Below are positions 38,765 through 47,775 of a DNA stretch of 64,000 bases, one piece after another. How positions within the stretch are numbered: position 1 is the stretch's first letter; every line of letters starts with the position of its first letter. This DNA comes from Bacteroidales bacterium UBA2287 (GTDB lineage Bacteria; Bacteroidota; Bacteroidia; Bacteroidales; Tenuifilaceae). The stretch covers positions 66,920 through 130,919 of the forward strand of contig DDWL01000038.1 in assembly GCA_002345675.1 (NCBI GenBank), in the 5' to 3' direction. The notes beneath the pieces were generated by a model. The model did no database searches, was not told the origin of the DNA, and was given only the letters and a program-made list of their open reading frames with translations. The translations under genes and the position numbers were made by a program.

Positions 38765-39742
38765 ATGAATCAGCATAAGCCAATAAGTTCGTTTATTGAA
38801 AAACACTACCTGCATTTTAATGCTGCAAGCCTTGTCGATGCCGCTAAAGCATACAAAACTCACGTTGAAAGCGGAAAAAAAATGATGATTACCCTTGCTG
38901 GTGCAATGAGCACAGCTGAATTGGGTATTAGTCTCGCCGAAATGATTCGTCAGGATAAAGTACAGATTATCTCGTGCACCGGCGCTAACCTCGAAGAGGA
39001 TATAATGAACCTAGTGGCCCACAGCCACTACAAGCGCGTTCCTAATTACCGCGACTTAACTCCCGAACAGGAGTGGGATTTACTTCAGAGTGGGCTAAAC
39101 AGGGTTACCGATACTTGTATTCCCGAAGAGGAGGCTTTTCGCCGTCTTCAAAAGCATCTTTTCGATATCTGGAAAGACGCAGAGGATAAAGGCGAGCGCT
39201 ATTTTCCTCACGAGTTCATGTTTAAAATGCTTAAAAGTGGCGTTTTAGAGCAATACTACGAAATTGACCCCAAGAACGCCTGGATGATTGCTGCCGCCGA
39301 AAAGAATATTCCTATGATCGTTCCTGGCTGGGAAGATTCGACTATGGGTAATATTTTTGCTTCGTACTGCATTACTGGCGAGCTAAAGCCATCGACCATG
39401 AAGAGTGGTATTGAGTACATGATTTTCCTTGCCGATTGGTATACCAAAAATGCTGGAAAAGATGGAATTGGATTTTTCCAAGTTGGCGGAGGAATTGCTG
39501 GCGATTTCCCAATTTGCGTTGTTCCTATGCTGCATCAGGATCTCGAAAGAGACACGATTCCATTCTGGAGTTACTTTTGTCAAATTAGCGACTCCACAAC
39601 CAGCTACGGATCATACTCAGGCGCTGTGCCAAACGAAAAAATTACCTGGGGAAAGCTTAATATCGACACCCCAAAATTCATTATCGAGTCCGACGCCAGC
39701 ATAGTTGCTCCACTTGTATTTGCCTATATTTTAGGCTGGTAA
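38765..39742 (+). CDS. Deoxyhypusine synthase-like protein
   Basis: NAD- and spermidine-type enzyme of the deoxyhypusine synthase family, 325 residues from ATG 38765 (TTG 38759 is less likely). Family segments are MITLAGAMSTAELGISLAEMI, ISCTGANLEED, IPMIVPGWEDSTMGNIF, FFQVGGGIAGDFPI and SYSGAVPNEKITWGKL, with the catalytic lysine at K297. Bacteria lack eIF5A, the substrate of the true enzyme, so this protein probably transfers an aminobutyl group to another acceptor, for example forming homospermidine. That is inference; no polyamine genes are adjacent. Confidence 0.88.
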   Translation: MNQHKPISSFIEKHYLHFNAASLVDAAKAYKTHVESGKKMMITLAGAMSTAELGISLAEMIRQDKVQIISCTGANLEEDIMNLVAHSHYKRVPNYRDLTPEQEWDLLQSGLNRVTDTCIPEEEAFRRLQKHLFDIWKDAEDKGERYFPHEFMFKMLKSGVLEQYYEIDPKNAWMIAAAEKNIPMIVPGWEDSTMGNIFASYCITGELKPSTMKSGIEYMIFLADWYTKNAGKDGIGFFQVGGGIAGDFPICVVPMLHQDLERDTIPFWSYFCQISDSTTSYGSYSGAVPNEKITWGKLNIDTPKFIIESDASIVAPLVFAYILGW

Positions 39743-39826
39743 CAAGTAATTGAAATTTGTGCTGCTTTAAATATTGGGGTAAAGCATAATTTGGCTTAAC
39801 TCTTTTATACATTTGTCGCACAAAAC

Positions 39827-39899
39827 GCCTCTTTAGCTCAGCTGGTAGAGCAGCTCATTCGTAATGAGCAGGTCGTGGGTTCGAGTCCCATGAGAGGCT
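39827..39899 (+). tRNA. tRNA-Thr (anticodon CGU)
   Basis: Complete cloverleaf: acceptor GCCTCTT / GAGAGGC, D arm GCTC/GAGC, anticodon stem GCTCA/TGAGC with loop TTCGTAA and anticodon CGT at 39860-39862, T arm GTGGG-TTCGAGT-CCCAT, discriminator T. CCA is not encoded. A MITE-like repeat begins 11 bases downstream. Confidence 0.96.
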
Positions 39900-39909
39900 C
39901 AAAATAAAG

Positions 39910-40082
39910 CTGTCTCAAAAGAATATTTAACCACAAATCCCGATAACTATCGGGAGCAAAGAAACAACAAACCCCGATATTTATCGGGAACAAAGTCAAC
40001 ACACACATATACAGTTCTTTGTGAACTTTGTGTGGAGCCTTAGTGCACTTTGTGGTTAGGCGTTTGAACTAATGAAACAGCC
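39910..40082. repeat. MITE-like CACAAAG element carrying two inserted CCCGATA palindromes
   Basis: Outer ends GCTGTCTCA (39909-39917) and TGAAACAGC (40073-40081) pair 8 of 9. Inside, TTAACCACAAA pairs with TTTGTGGTTA. The left arm is broken by TCCCGATAACTATCGGGA (39938-39955) and CCCGATATTTATCGGG (39973-39988), each followed directly by continuing CAAAG words. The element shares ends with the one at 26168-26323. Confidence 0.8.
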
Positions 40083-40099
40083 CTTCAATTTTCTCCCAA

Positions 40100-41347
40100 A
40101 TGAATGCCGCAATTTTAACCATTGGAACCGAAATACTTATTGGTCAAGTAATCGATACCAATTCTGCCTGGATGGCCAATGAGCTAAACCAAATAGGGGT
40201 TAGTATTCAAACTATCATCTCAATTTCCGATTCCGGTGATGAAATTAAAAGCACTGTAGAACAATTACTTAACAAGTACGATTTGGTGTTGGTTACCGGC
40301 GGTCTTGGCCCAACAAGCGACGATATAACTACTCAGATTCTTTGCGAAGTATTCAACTCAAAACTAGTTTTTCACGAACTCACACTTCAGCATATCGAGA
40401 GTATTTTTGCCAAACGTAACCTTCCATTAACCGAGTTAAACCGAAATCAGGCCTTGGTTCCCGAGTGCTGCGAAGTGCTTTTTAACTCAAACGGTACCGC
40501 TCCAGGAATGTGGTTTACAAAAAACTGTAGCATTCTTGTAGCAATGCCTGGCGTGCCATTCGAAATGAAAGGCATTATGGAGCAATACGTAATTCCTAAA
40601 CTAGCTGCATTACGAAAAGATAGCGTAATTGTTCATAAAACCATTCAAACCTTTGGTTTGCCCGAGTCGTTTTTAGCCCAAAAACTCGAGGAATGGGAGC
40701 GAGACATGCCGTCATCAATTTCTATTGCCTATTTACCTAGTCCCATATCAATTCGAGTTAGACTTTCTTCAGTTGGAACCAATAAAGTTGAAATTGAAAA
40801 AGCCATTGACCAGCAGGTTCAAAAGCTACTGACAATCATTCCAAATTATGTTTTTGGCTTCGACGACGACTCGTTAGCTTCTGCTGTGGGTGTTCTTTTA
40901 AATAAGTATGGTAAATCGCTTTCCCTTGCCGAAAGTTGCACAGGAGGTACAATTTCTCAGCTAATTACTCAAATTTCTGGTTCGTCGGCATACTATAAAG
41001 GTGGAGTAGTTGCCTATTCAAACGAAATAAAAGTTAACTTTTTAAATGTTGACAATGCTCTTATTATTGAGCATGGCGCTGTAAGCCAGCAAGTTGTTGA
41101 AGCAATGGCAAACGGGGTAAGAGCAAAGTTTAAAACGGATTATTCAATAGCCACCTCGGGAATTGCTGGTCCAACAGGAGCAACCCCTGGAAAGCCTGTT
41201 GGCTTAGTGTGGATAGCCGTTTCGACACCCGAGGGAACAATAAGCAAGTCCTTTGCTTTTAGCAACGATCGCGAGCGAAATATATTACGCAGCTCAGTAA
41301 CAGCCTTAAATATGTTGCGATTGGAACTCGTAATACTGACAAAATAG
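40100..41347 (+). CDS. cinA: CinA family protein (competence/damage-inducible; nicotinamide nucleotide amidase and MoaB-like domains)
   Basis: Two-domain protein of 415 residues. The N-terminal MoCF/COG1058 domain (1-170) has GTEILIGQVIDTNS and TGGLGPTSDD; homologues hydrolyse ADP-ribose-type compounds. The C-terminal CinA domain (255-410) has SLAESCTGGTISQLIT and ATSGIAGPTGATPGKPVGLVWIA, the NMN deamidase core. Likely a pyridine-nucleotide salvage or repair enzyme. It lies 18 bases after the repeat element and upstream of ribosomal genes. Confidence 0.95.
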   Translation: MNAAILTIGTEILIGQVIDTNSAWMANELNQIGVSIQTIISISDSGDEIKSTVEQLLNKYDLVLVTGGLGPTSDDITTQILCEVFNSKLVFHELTLQHIESIFAKRNLPLTELNRNQALVPECCEVLFNSNGTAPGMWFTKNCSILVAMPGVPFEMKGIMEQYVIPKLAALRKDSVIVHKTIQTFGLPESFLAQKLEEWERDMPSSISIAYLPSPISIRVRLSSVGTNKVEIEKAIDQQVQKLLTIIPNYVFGFDDDSLASAVGVLLNKYGKSLSLAESCTGGTISQLITQISGSSAYYKGGVVAYSNEIKVNFLNVDNALIIEHGAVSQQVVEAMANGVRAKFKTDYSIATSGIAGPTGATPGKPVGLVWIAVSTPEGTISKSFAFSNDRERNILRSSVTALNMLRLELVILTK

Positions 41348-41475
41348 ACAATCATCAGTTTTTTTCAAATAAATGAAACTTTTAGTTGAATTTTTTTATA
41401 AAAAACTTTTTTTTTAAAATAAATATTGCGTCCTTTGCGCACTGTTTTTGAAACACATCAAATCGAAATAAAAAG

Positions 41476-41718
41476 ATGGCACGCATTTGTGAAATTACCG
41501 GTAAAAAAATGATTGTAGGGAATAACGTATCCCACTCAAATCGCAGAACTAAAAGGAGATTTTATCCTAATTTGCAGAAGAAGAAATTCTTTCTAGAAGA
41601 GGAGAACCGTTGGGTTACCCTAAAGGTTTCAGCTGCAGGAATTCGCACAATTACCAAAAATGGCCTCTCGGCAACTCTAAAGACTGCTGAAGCTAAAGGA
41701 CTTATTAACATCTATTAA
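41476..41718 (+). CDS. rpmB: 50S ribosomal protein L28
   Basis: Large-subunit ribosomal protein, 80 residues, ARICEITGKKMIVGNNVSHSNRRTKRRFYPNLQKKKF with the usual basic N-terminal half and GIRTITKNGL in the middle. First gene of rpmB-rpmG-DUF4295, a compact operon typical of Bacteroidota. An AT-rich leader of 128 bases precedes it. Confidence 0.98.
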   Translation: MARICEITGKKMIVGNNVSHSNRRTKRRFYPNLQKKKFFLEEENRWVTLKVSAAGIRTITKNGLSATLKTAEAKGLINIY

Positions 41719-41730
41719 TGTATTACTGCA

Positions 41731-41913
41731 ATGGCAAAAAAAGGTAACAGGGTACAAGTAATACTTGAGTGCACCGAGCATAAAGATTCAGGAATGGCCG
41801 GTACTTCAAGGTATATTACCACCAAAAACAAGAAAAACGATCCTGAGAGAATGGAACGTAAAAAATTCAATCCTATCCTTAGGAAAGTAACCTTACATCG
41901 TGAAATTAAATAA
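41731..41913 (+). CDS. rpmG: 50S ribosomal protein L33
   Basis: The 60 residues (AKKGNRVQVILECTEHKDSG, then GTSRYITTKNKKNDPERMERKKFNPILRKVTLHREIK) match L33. Only one Cys (C14) remains, so this is the cysteine-poor, zinc-independent type. It is 12 bases after rpmB and 12 before the DUF4295 gene. Confidence 0.98.
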   Translation: MAKKGNRVQVILECTEHKDSGMAGTSRYITTKNKKNDPERMERKKFNPILRKVTLHREIK

Positions 41914-41925
41914 ATCCTATTAACA

Positions 41926-42081
41926 ATGGCTAAGAAAGTAGTTGCATCGATGCAAAAAGGTGCCGGTAGGGTTAACACCAAATGCATCAAGTTAGAAAGG
42001 TCACCAAAAACAGGAGCTTATAGCTTCCGTGAAGAAATGGTACCTAATGCTGAAGTAAAGAACTTCTTTGAAGGTAAATAA
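41926..42081 (+). CDS. DUF4295 small basic protein, ribosomal operon companion
   Basis: The 51 residues (AKKVVASMQKGAGRVNTKC, then LERSPKTGAYSFREEMVPNAEVKNFFEGK) match the Bacteroidota-specific DUF4295 family that regularly follows rpmG. It is highly basic at the N-terminus, so ribosome association is plausible but unproven. A terminator follows within 30 bases. Confidence 0.93.
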   Translation: MAKKVVASMQKGAGRVNTKCIKLERSPKTGAYSFREEMVPNAEVKNFFEGK

Positions 42082-42107
42082 TTCCTTCTTATTTAAAATA
42101 GTGCCAT

Positions 42108-42138
42108 AAAAGCTTCCTTTTTATTGGGAAGCTTTTTT
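42108..42138 (+). terminator. Terminator of the rpmB operon
   Basis: AAAAGCTTCC at 42108-42117 pairs with GGGAAGCTTTTTT at 42126-42138. ftsY begins 33 bases later. Confidence 0.88.
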
Positions 42139-42170
42139 GCTTTTAAGTACTTTTCGCTAAATATTTGGTT

Positions 42171-43121
42171 ATGGGATTACTCGGTTTTTTTTCTCGTGAA
42201 AACAAGGAATCGCTCGATAAGGGTCTGGAAAAGACTAAAGTAACGCTCTTTTCTAAGCTTTCTCGTGCTGTTGCTGGTAAGTCGAAAGTTGACGACGAGG
42301 TACTCGACAACCTAGAGGAGGTGCTTATTTCGTCCGATGTGGGCGTTGAAACAACAATTCGAATTATTAACCGAATACAAGAGAGGGTTTCGAGGGACAA
42401 GTACATAAATACCTCGGAGTTAAACCAAATACTTAAATCGGAAATAGCTGAACTGCTGGCCGAAAGCAATATCAGTGCGGACGAGGAGTTTCTTAAAACA
42501 TCAAATGGCGATCCGTATGTTATTATGGTTGTTGGAGTTAACGGTGTTGGGAAAACAACAACTATTGGTAAACTGGCTCATATGTTTAAAGGAATGGGCA
42601 AAACGGTTTACATTGGTGCAGCCGATACGTTTAGGGCTGCGGCTGTTGATCAGCTTACCATTTGGGCCGATAGAGTTGGTGTTCCCATTGTTAAGCAGGC
42701 TATGGGTTCCGATCCTGCCGCTGTTGCATTCGATGCACTGTCGTCTGCAAAGGCAAATGCTGCCGATGTGGTTATAATCGATACCGCTGGAAGGCTTCAC
42801 AATAAGGTAAACCTTATGAGCGAACTTTCTAAAATTAAACGAGTTATGCAAAAAGTTGTGCCTAATGCTCCTCACGAAGTGCTTCTTGTACTCGATGGCA
42901 GTACTGGCCAAAATGCATTTGAGCAGGCAAAGCAGTTTACCTTGGCAACCGAAGTAACAGCTCTTGCAATAACAAAACTCGATGGAACTGCTAAAGGTGG
43001 TGTGGTTCTAGGAATTTCCGATCAGTTTAAAATACCTGTTAAGTACATAGGAGTTGGCGAAAAGGTAACCGATCTTCAAATATTCGATAGAATGCTTTTC
43101 GTCGAATCGCTTTTTTCTTAA
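42171..43121 (+). CDS. ftsY: Signal recognition particle receptor FtsY
   Basis: SRP-type GTPase that docks ribosome-nascent chain complexes at the membrane. The 316 residues comprise an N domain (1-100) and a G domain: G1 GVNGVGKTT at residues 122-130, the insertion box DTFRAAAVDQL, G3 DTAGR, G4 TKLDGTAKGG and the closing GVGEKVTDLQIFD. The acidic A domain of E. coli FtsY is absent, as in other Bacteroidota. ATG 42171 is preferred to TTG 42165. Followed by rimO after 19 bases. Confidence 0.97.
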   Translation: MGLLGFFSRENKESLDKGLEKTKVTLFSKLSRAVAGKSKVDDEVLDNLEEVLISSDVGVETTIRIINRIQERVSRDKYINTSELNQILKSEIAELLAESNISADEEFLKTSNGDPYVIMVVGVNGVGKTTTIGKLAHMFKGMGKTVYIGAADTFRAAAVDQLTIWADRVGVPIVKQAMGSDPAAVAFDALSSAKANAADVVIIDTAGRLHNKVNLMSELSKIKRVMQKVVPNAPHEVLLVLDGSTGQNAFEQAKQFTLATEVTALAITKLDGTAKGGVVLGISDQFKIPVKYIGVGEKVTDLQIFDRMLFVESLFS

Positions 43122-43140
43122 GTTTCAAATATTCCCATTA

Positions 43141-44451
43141 ATGGCATTAGGTAAGAAAAAAATAAACGTTGTAACCCTCGGTTGCTCTAAAAACCTTGTG
43201 GACTCTGAGTTTTTAATGAAGCAACTCGACGCAGGAGGATGGGAGGTTATTCACGATTCCGACGATCCGTCGGCTAAAGTAGTGGTAATTAATACCTGCG
43301 GATTTATTGCCGACGCCAAGGAGGAATCGGTTGAAACAATACTCAACTTTATTAGCGCTAAAAAGAAGGGGCAAATCGAGAAAGTTTTTGTTATGGGATG
43401 CCTTTCGCAGCGGTATAAAGACGATTTAGAAAAGGAAATTCCCGAAGTCGATGGCTTTTTTGGCGTTAGCCAACTTCCCGAAATACTTGCAAATCTAAAT
43501 ACAAAGGAGTCGCCCCAGCTAAGCAACGAAAGGCTTATTACTACTCCAAACCATTTTGCTTTTCTGAAAATTTCGGAGGGGTGCTCGTGGGGTTGCTCGT
43601 TTTGCGCAATTCCCTTAATTCGAGGAAAACATTTGTCGGTACCTATTCCTCAGCTTGTTGAACAGGCTGAAATACTTGCCAGTAATGGTGTTAAGGAGCT
43701 TATACTTATTGCTCAGGATTCGACTTTTTATGGAAAGGATATTTACGGAACTCGAAAAATTGCTGGGTTAATACAGGAGTTGAGCAAAATTAATGGGATT
43801 GAATGGATACGAATTCACTATGCTTATCCAGCAGGATTCCCAGTGGAGCTTCTTACCGAAATGGCTCAAAATTCGAAGGTTTGTAAGTATATCGACATTC
43901 CTTTTCAGCATATTAGCGATAGCGTTTTAAATGCAATGCGAAGGGGCATTACAAAGCAGGAAACCCTCGATTTAGTTACTAAAATTCGATATGAAGTTCC
44001 TAACATAGCAATTCGTACCACTTTACTTGTTGGTCATCCAAACGAAACCGAAAAGGACTTTGAGGAATTACTTGAATTCGTTAAGAGTTCAAAGTTCGAA
44101 AGGTTAGGCGTTTTTGCATATTCGCCCGAGGAGGGAACCCATTCGTTTACAATGCCCGATACCATTTCGCAAACCGAAAAGGAGCGGAGAGTAGGCATTT
44201 TAATGGAGATTCAACGAGAAATTTCAGCCGAAATTAACAGAAATAGAATTGGAAAGCAGTTCAAAGTAATTATTGATAGGGAAGAAGGTGAATACATTGT
44301 TGGTCGTTCGCAATTCGATTCCCCTGAGGTTGACACTGAAGTTCTGATTAGCAAAGCTAAAGCCAATAAAATTACTTTAGGTAGTTTTGTTACATGTAAA
44401 ATTATCGAAGCCGACGATTACGATTTGTTTGGAGAGGTTGAAACCCCATAA
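43141..44451 (+). CDS. rimO: Ribosomal protein S12 methylthiotransferase
   Basis: Radical-SAM enzyme that adds a methylthio group to Asp88 of S12. The 436 residues show the UPF0004 cluster cysteines C15, C53 and C87 (VTLGCSKN, INTCGF, MGCLSQR), the radical-SAM triad C148-X3-C152-X2-C155 in EGCSWGCSFC, and a C-terminal TRAM domain (365-436). Directly downstream of ftsY and likely co-transcribed. Full length with no anomaly. Confidence 0.97.
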   Translation: MALGKKKINVVTLGCSKNLVDSEFLMKQLDAGGWEVIHDSDDPSAKVVVINTCGFIADAKEESVETILNFISAKKKGQIEKVFVMGCLSQRYKDDLEKEIPEVDGFFGVSQLPEILANLNTKESPQLSNERLITTPNHFAFLKISEGCSWGCSFCAIPLIRGKHLSVPIPQLVEQAEILASNGVKELILIAQDSTFYGKDIYGTRKIAGLIQELSKINGIEWIRIHYAYPAGFPVELLTEMAQNSKVCKYIDIPFQHISDSVLNAMRRGITKQETLDLVTKIRYEVPNIAIRTTLLVGHPNETEKDFEELLEFVKSSKFERLGVFAYSPEEGTHSFTMPDTISQTEKERRVGILMEIQREISAEINRNRIGKQFKVIIDREEGEYIVGRSQFDSPEVDTEVLISKAKANKITLGSFVTCKIIEADDYDLFGEVETP

Positions 44452-44720
44452 AATATGAATCAATTTCATCTATTGCAATTTTAATATCATATAATTATTT
44501 AAGCACCTTTTCGTTCGTAAAACAATTGGTTTTCTCTATCAACAACTCTTCTGAAAATTGGAAATTTTATAGCTTGATTTTCACCGAAGTCAACGGGATA
44601 ATTGAAAAGTTATTATAGATTTTCTATCAAATTCATGTAGTTATCGAAGTTGTCCATTTGATAGAACTGGACAAGTATGGGTATCAATAAAATCGTGAAA
44701 CCTATCAGTTAAAAATGATT
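44452..44720. other. Gene-free interval between rimO and the amylase operon
   Basis: AT-rich, no frame of note. The only structure is a short inverted repeat TTGTCC...GGACAA around 44660-44681. It may be the remnant of a gene, but nothing supports a specific origin. Confidence 0.4.
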
Positions 44721-44771
44721 CAATACATAAAAAAGCGGTTACAAAACTGCAACCGCTTTTTTAATGTATTG
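44721..44771. terminator. Long bidirectional terminator after the amylase gene
   Basis: CAATACAT (44721-44728) pairs with ATGTATTG (44764-44771) outside, and AAAAGCGGTT (44731-44740) pairs with AACCGCTTTT (44751-44760) inside. Serves the minus-strand amylase gene. Confidence 0.88.
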
Positions 44772-44784
44772 AACTGGAAAGGAT

Positions 44785-47610
44785 TTACTTGAAAATAACC
44801 TTTATGTTTTGTTCTCTCTTCGTGGTTCGAACCCTACAAATGTAAAAACCATTTGAAATATTTGTTGGTCGATTAACGGTTAGAGAAGAGTTTGATACAG
44901 ATACTAGACCACTGTATAATTCCGATAAAAAGCAGCCAGATAAATCGAATAAAGAAATACTAACTTGTTCGTTGCTAGTAACATTAAATGCAAAGTTAAG
45001 GCTGCCAGTCGCAGGATTAGGCCATACCGAACTTACGATGCTTTTTAGTATTGGCTTCACTGGCTTATCATCAACATCAATGGCATATTCACTCCGATTT
45101 ATGTAACCTGTTGAGTACATTCTATATTCTCCTGGCTGCATGGTGAAGGTTTGATCTGCCACATCGAAGTTGGAGTAGCTTTGTGTAAAGTAGTTGTACC
45201 AGCGGCTGGTTTGGGGAAAAGTAACGGAAATATTTTGCTCTGTATTTCCAAAGTTTCCAATAATTACAACCTTCATTTCATCACCGTTAAGCACAATATA
45301 TTTTCCTGCTCCCGATAGTGAAACTGAAAAATTATCGGTTTGAAACACTGGTAATGCTTTGCGAAGCGAAATGATTTCGGCCCAGATATTATATAAACTC
45401 TTTCGATTAGGCATATCGAAGTAGTCCCAGCGAATAGGTTTACGTGAAACCCTACAATTGTCGCTAATTGTTCCATCGGGGCAATTGTTAATGGAATAGT
45501 CGTAGCCTAACTCGCCAAACTGCCATATCATTTTAGGTCCAGGAATAGTAAAGAAAAACCACCCTGCCAGTTTTTGACGATTGAGTGCAATGTCTAAATT
45601 CTTAATATTATAATCTGTATTTGACGAATTGCCATAGGTAATGTTTTTAAACATAAGCCTTTCCTCGTCGTGGCTCTCCATGAAGCCCACTAAATGCGGT
45701 GCACTCCATCCTTTTTGCTTGTATGACACCCCGTTAAAGTTCGAATTGTTAGTCCAACCCATGGTAGCCTCGTTGTAATTGTAATTAATATTACCCCAAA
45801 TGAGCATTCCTTTGCTCTCTTCATGCTTGTACTCAGCTAATTCTTTTTCTTCCGAGTTTTCGGCAAAATGTTCAAGAATAACGTACGCATTTGGGTTTAC
45901 GCTCCAAATATGGTCGGCAAAACGCTTTAGTATTCCAATTCGTTGAGAGTCGTAGTTAGAACCCTGATTGCCAGTTTGAACGTTGGTAAACCCTTTTGTA
46001 AAGTCGAAACGGAAACCGTCGACCTTAAATTCGGTTAGCCAATATTCTGTAACTCTATCGATAAAATTAATGGTATGGTCGCTTTGGTGATTAAAGTCGT
46101 AGCCCCAGCACCAAGGTTCGTGAGGACAAGTTTCGTTATACCATGGGTTATGCTCGGTTGGTTGTCCCCATTCGCCAGCATTTTCATCGAAGTACATTTG
46201 TACCATGGGCGAAAGCCCAAATGTGTGGTTAAGCACCATGTCGATAATAACAGCCATTCCGCGTTTATGGCACTCGTCGATAAAAATTTTGTAGTCGTTT
46301 TTGGTTCCGTAAGCCTTATCGGGAGCGAAGTAAAAGGCAGGGTTATAGCCCCAGCTGTCGTTACCCTCAAACTCGTTTATGGGCATTAATTCAATTGCAT
46401 TTACCCCAAGCGTTTGCAGGTAATCGAGTTTTTCCATTGCAGTTTGAATGTAATCGTCGGCAACAAAATCGCGTAAATGCAACTCGTAAATAATAAGTTT
46501 ATTCTTGCTGGGGGCAACGTAATCTTCGGCTTCCCAAACAAATTCGTCTTGCTGTATTTGAAATACCGAAGCAACTCCGGCTGTTTTGGTTTCGGGGTAC
46601 TGAATTAGGTTGGGATATGTTGTACTACTTATCCATTTATCGTTCCATGGGTCGCTAATTTTGTCGGAGTAAGGGTCGGCAAGTTTAATTTCACCACCGA
46701 GCCAGTACTGGTAAATGTATTCCTGAGCAGGATTAAGGTTAGTGAGAGTAATCCAGTAGTGCGTTCTGTCGGGAGTGCGGTTCATATAGAACTCATCGGC
46801 AAGTTCCCAATTGTTAAAATCGCCAATGGCAAAAGCATACTCTTTTAGCGCCGAAGGGTCATTTAAAACAAGTGTAACCTCGCCTTCGCCAGTAATATTA
46901 ACACCAGGAATTAAACCATCGGGTAGGGGAGCTATAGGCACTTCGTTACGCACATAAAAGTAAACCGAATCAGCTACCTCGTCGGTTTCGTATGTTGCAA
47001 TGGCTTTAATCCACTGTTTGCCGTAGGCATTGGTTGTGTACAAATGGCTAATTGTAGCCTCGGTGGTTGTTGAAACCTCCGCATTGTTAACATACAGCGT
47101 AAGGTTTTGCGCCATATTTGCTTGTGCTTCAATAGCAATATTTTCGGCAAAGGCGTAAAAAGGGCTACTCGATTGGGGCGATGAAAGATTTACGGAAAGC
47201 CCCGCTTCGTAAACATTAACTGAAAGGTCGGCTGTTTGTGAATTGCCTTCACTATTTCGAAACACAAACATCATTTTTTGAATTACCTTTTCGGCAGGTA
47301 CCGAATAGTATTCTCTAATATTTGGGGTAATTGAAAGCGTATAAAGATTTGCAGAAATTTTAGTAAGCAAAGGTTGAGTAGTGTTATTACCCCATGAACC
47401 AATTACGTATTGCCAGCTAGTTATACCCTTAACAAGTACTCCAGTATGGGCATAAACATTTCCAGCATAGTTTTCCAAAGGTGTACCCGAAGCATTGAAG
47501 GTAATAAACACATTGTCGGCATCGGTTGGTAGTTCAGGCGAAGTTGTAATTTGACCAAATGAAAATATTGAAAAGATGAAAGAAATTAAGAGTAAATATA
47601 TTTTTTTCAT
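44785..47610 (-). CDS. Secreted GH13 alpha-amylase with type IX secretion C-terminal domain
   Basis: Alpha-glucan endohydrolase of 941 residues. A signal peptide (MKKIYLLLISFIFSIFSFG) is followed by about 250 residues of beta-rich domains, then the GH13 barrel (from ELHLRDF near 375): VIIDMVLNHTF, nucleophile D536 in GFRFDFTKG, acid/base E580 in VILEHFAE and third aspartate D648 in ESHDEERL. The last about 75 residues (WPNPATGSLNFAFNV ... ISNGFYICRV) are a T9SS type A sorting domain, so the enzyme is exported to the surface by type IX secretion. Last gene of the sus cassette. Confidence 0.94.
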   Translation of the reverse strand: MKKIYLLLISFIFSIFSFGQITTSPELPTDADNVFITFNASGTPLENYAGNVYAHTGVLVKGITSWQYVIGSWGNNTTQPLLTKISANLYTLSITPNIREYYSVPAEKVIQKMMFVFRNSEGNSQTADLSVNVYEAGLSVNLSSPQSSSPFYAFAENIAIEAQANMAQNLTLYVNNAEVSTTTEATISHLYTTNAYGKQWIKAIATYETDEVADSVYFYVRNEVPIAPLPDGLIPGVNITGEGEVTLVLNDPSALKEYAFAIGDFNNWELADEFYMNRTPDRTHYWITLTNLNPAQEYIYQYWLGGEIKLADPYSDKISDPWNDKWISSTTYPNLIQYPETKTAGVASVFQIQQDEFVWEAEDYVAPSKNKLIIYELHLRDFVADDYIQTAMEKLDYLQTLGVNAIELMPINEFEGNDSWGYNPAFYFAPDKAYGTKNDYKIFIDECHKRGMAVIIDMVLNHTFGLSPMVQMYFDENAGEWGQPTEHNPWYNETCPHEPWCWGYDFNHQSDHTINFIDRVTEYWLTEFKVDGFRFDFTKGFTNVQTGNQGSNYDSQRIGILKRFADHIWSVNPNAYVILEHFAENSEEKELAEYKHEESKGMLIWGNINYNYNEATMGWTNNSNFNGVSYKQKGWSAPHLVGFMESHDEERLMFKNITYGNSSNTDYNIKNLDIALNRQKLAGWFFFTIPGPKMIWQFGELGYDYSINNCPDGTISDNCRVSRKPIRWDYFDMPNRKSLYNIWAEIISLRKALPVFQTDNFSVSLSGAGKYIVLNGDEMKVVIIGNFGNTEQNISVTFPQTSRWYNYFTQSYSNFDVADQTFTMQPGEYRMYSTGYINRSEYAIDVDDKPVKPILKSIVSSVWPNPATGSLNFAFNVTSNEQVSISLFDLSGCFLSELYSGLVSVSNSSLTVNRPTNISNGFYICRVRTTKREQNIKVIFK

Positions 47611-47648
47611 CGGGTAGAGAAATTTAGTTTTCTTAAAGAAAAGAAGAA

Positions 47649-47757
47649 TAAAAGGGGTTGTCTAAAAAGTACTAGACAACCCTTTTTAATCTTACTCCAA
47701 TTGGATAATATAATCAAATATAAGGAGCTGTAAATACTTTTTGAACAGCCCCTTATA
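47649..47757 (-). terminator. Hairpins between the SusE and amylase genes
   Basis: Two inverted repeats lie in the gap. TATAAGG-GCTGT near 47720 pairs with ACAGC-CCTTATA near 47757. Next, GGTTGTCTA (47656-47664) pairs with TAGACAACC (47673-47681), flanked by A and T runs. On the minus strand the second resembles a terminator, so the amylase may be only partly transcribed with susCDE. Confidence 0.6.
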
Positions 47758-47775
47758 TGAATATGAAGAAGTTAA

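Noticed and set aside
39827..40082. tRNA-Thr as an integration site for a genomic island
   Set aside because: There is no integrase, and no direct repeat of the tRNA 3' end; the neighbouring repeat is a small MITE-like element.
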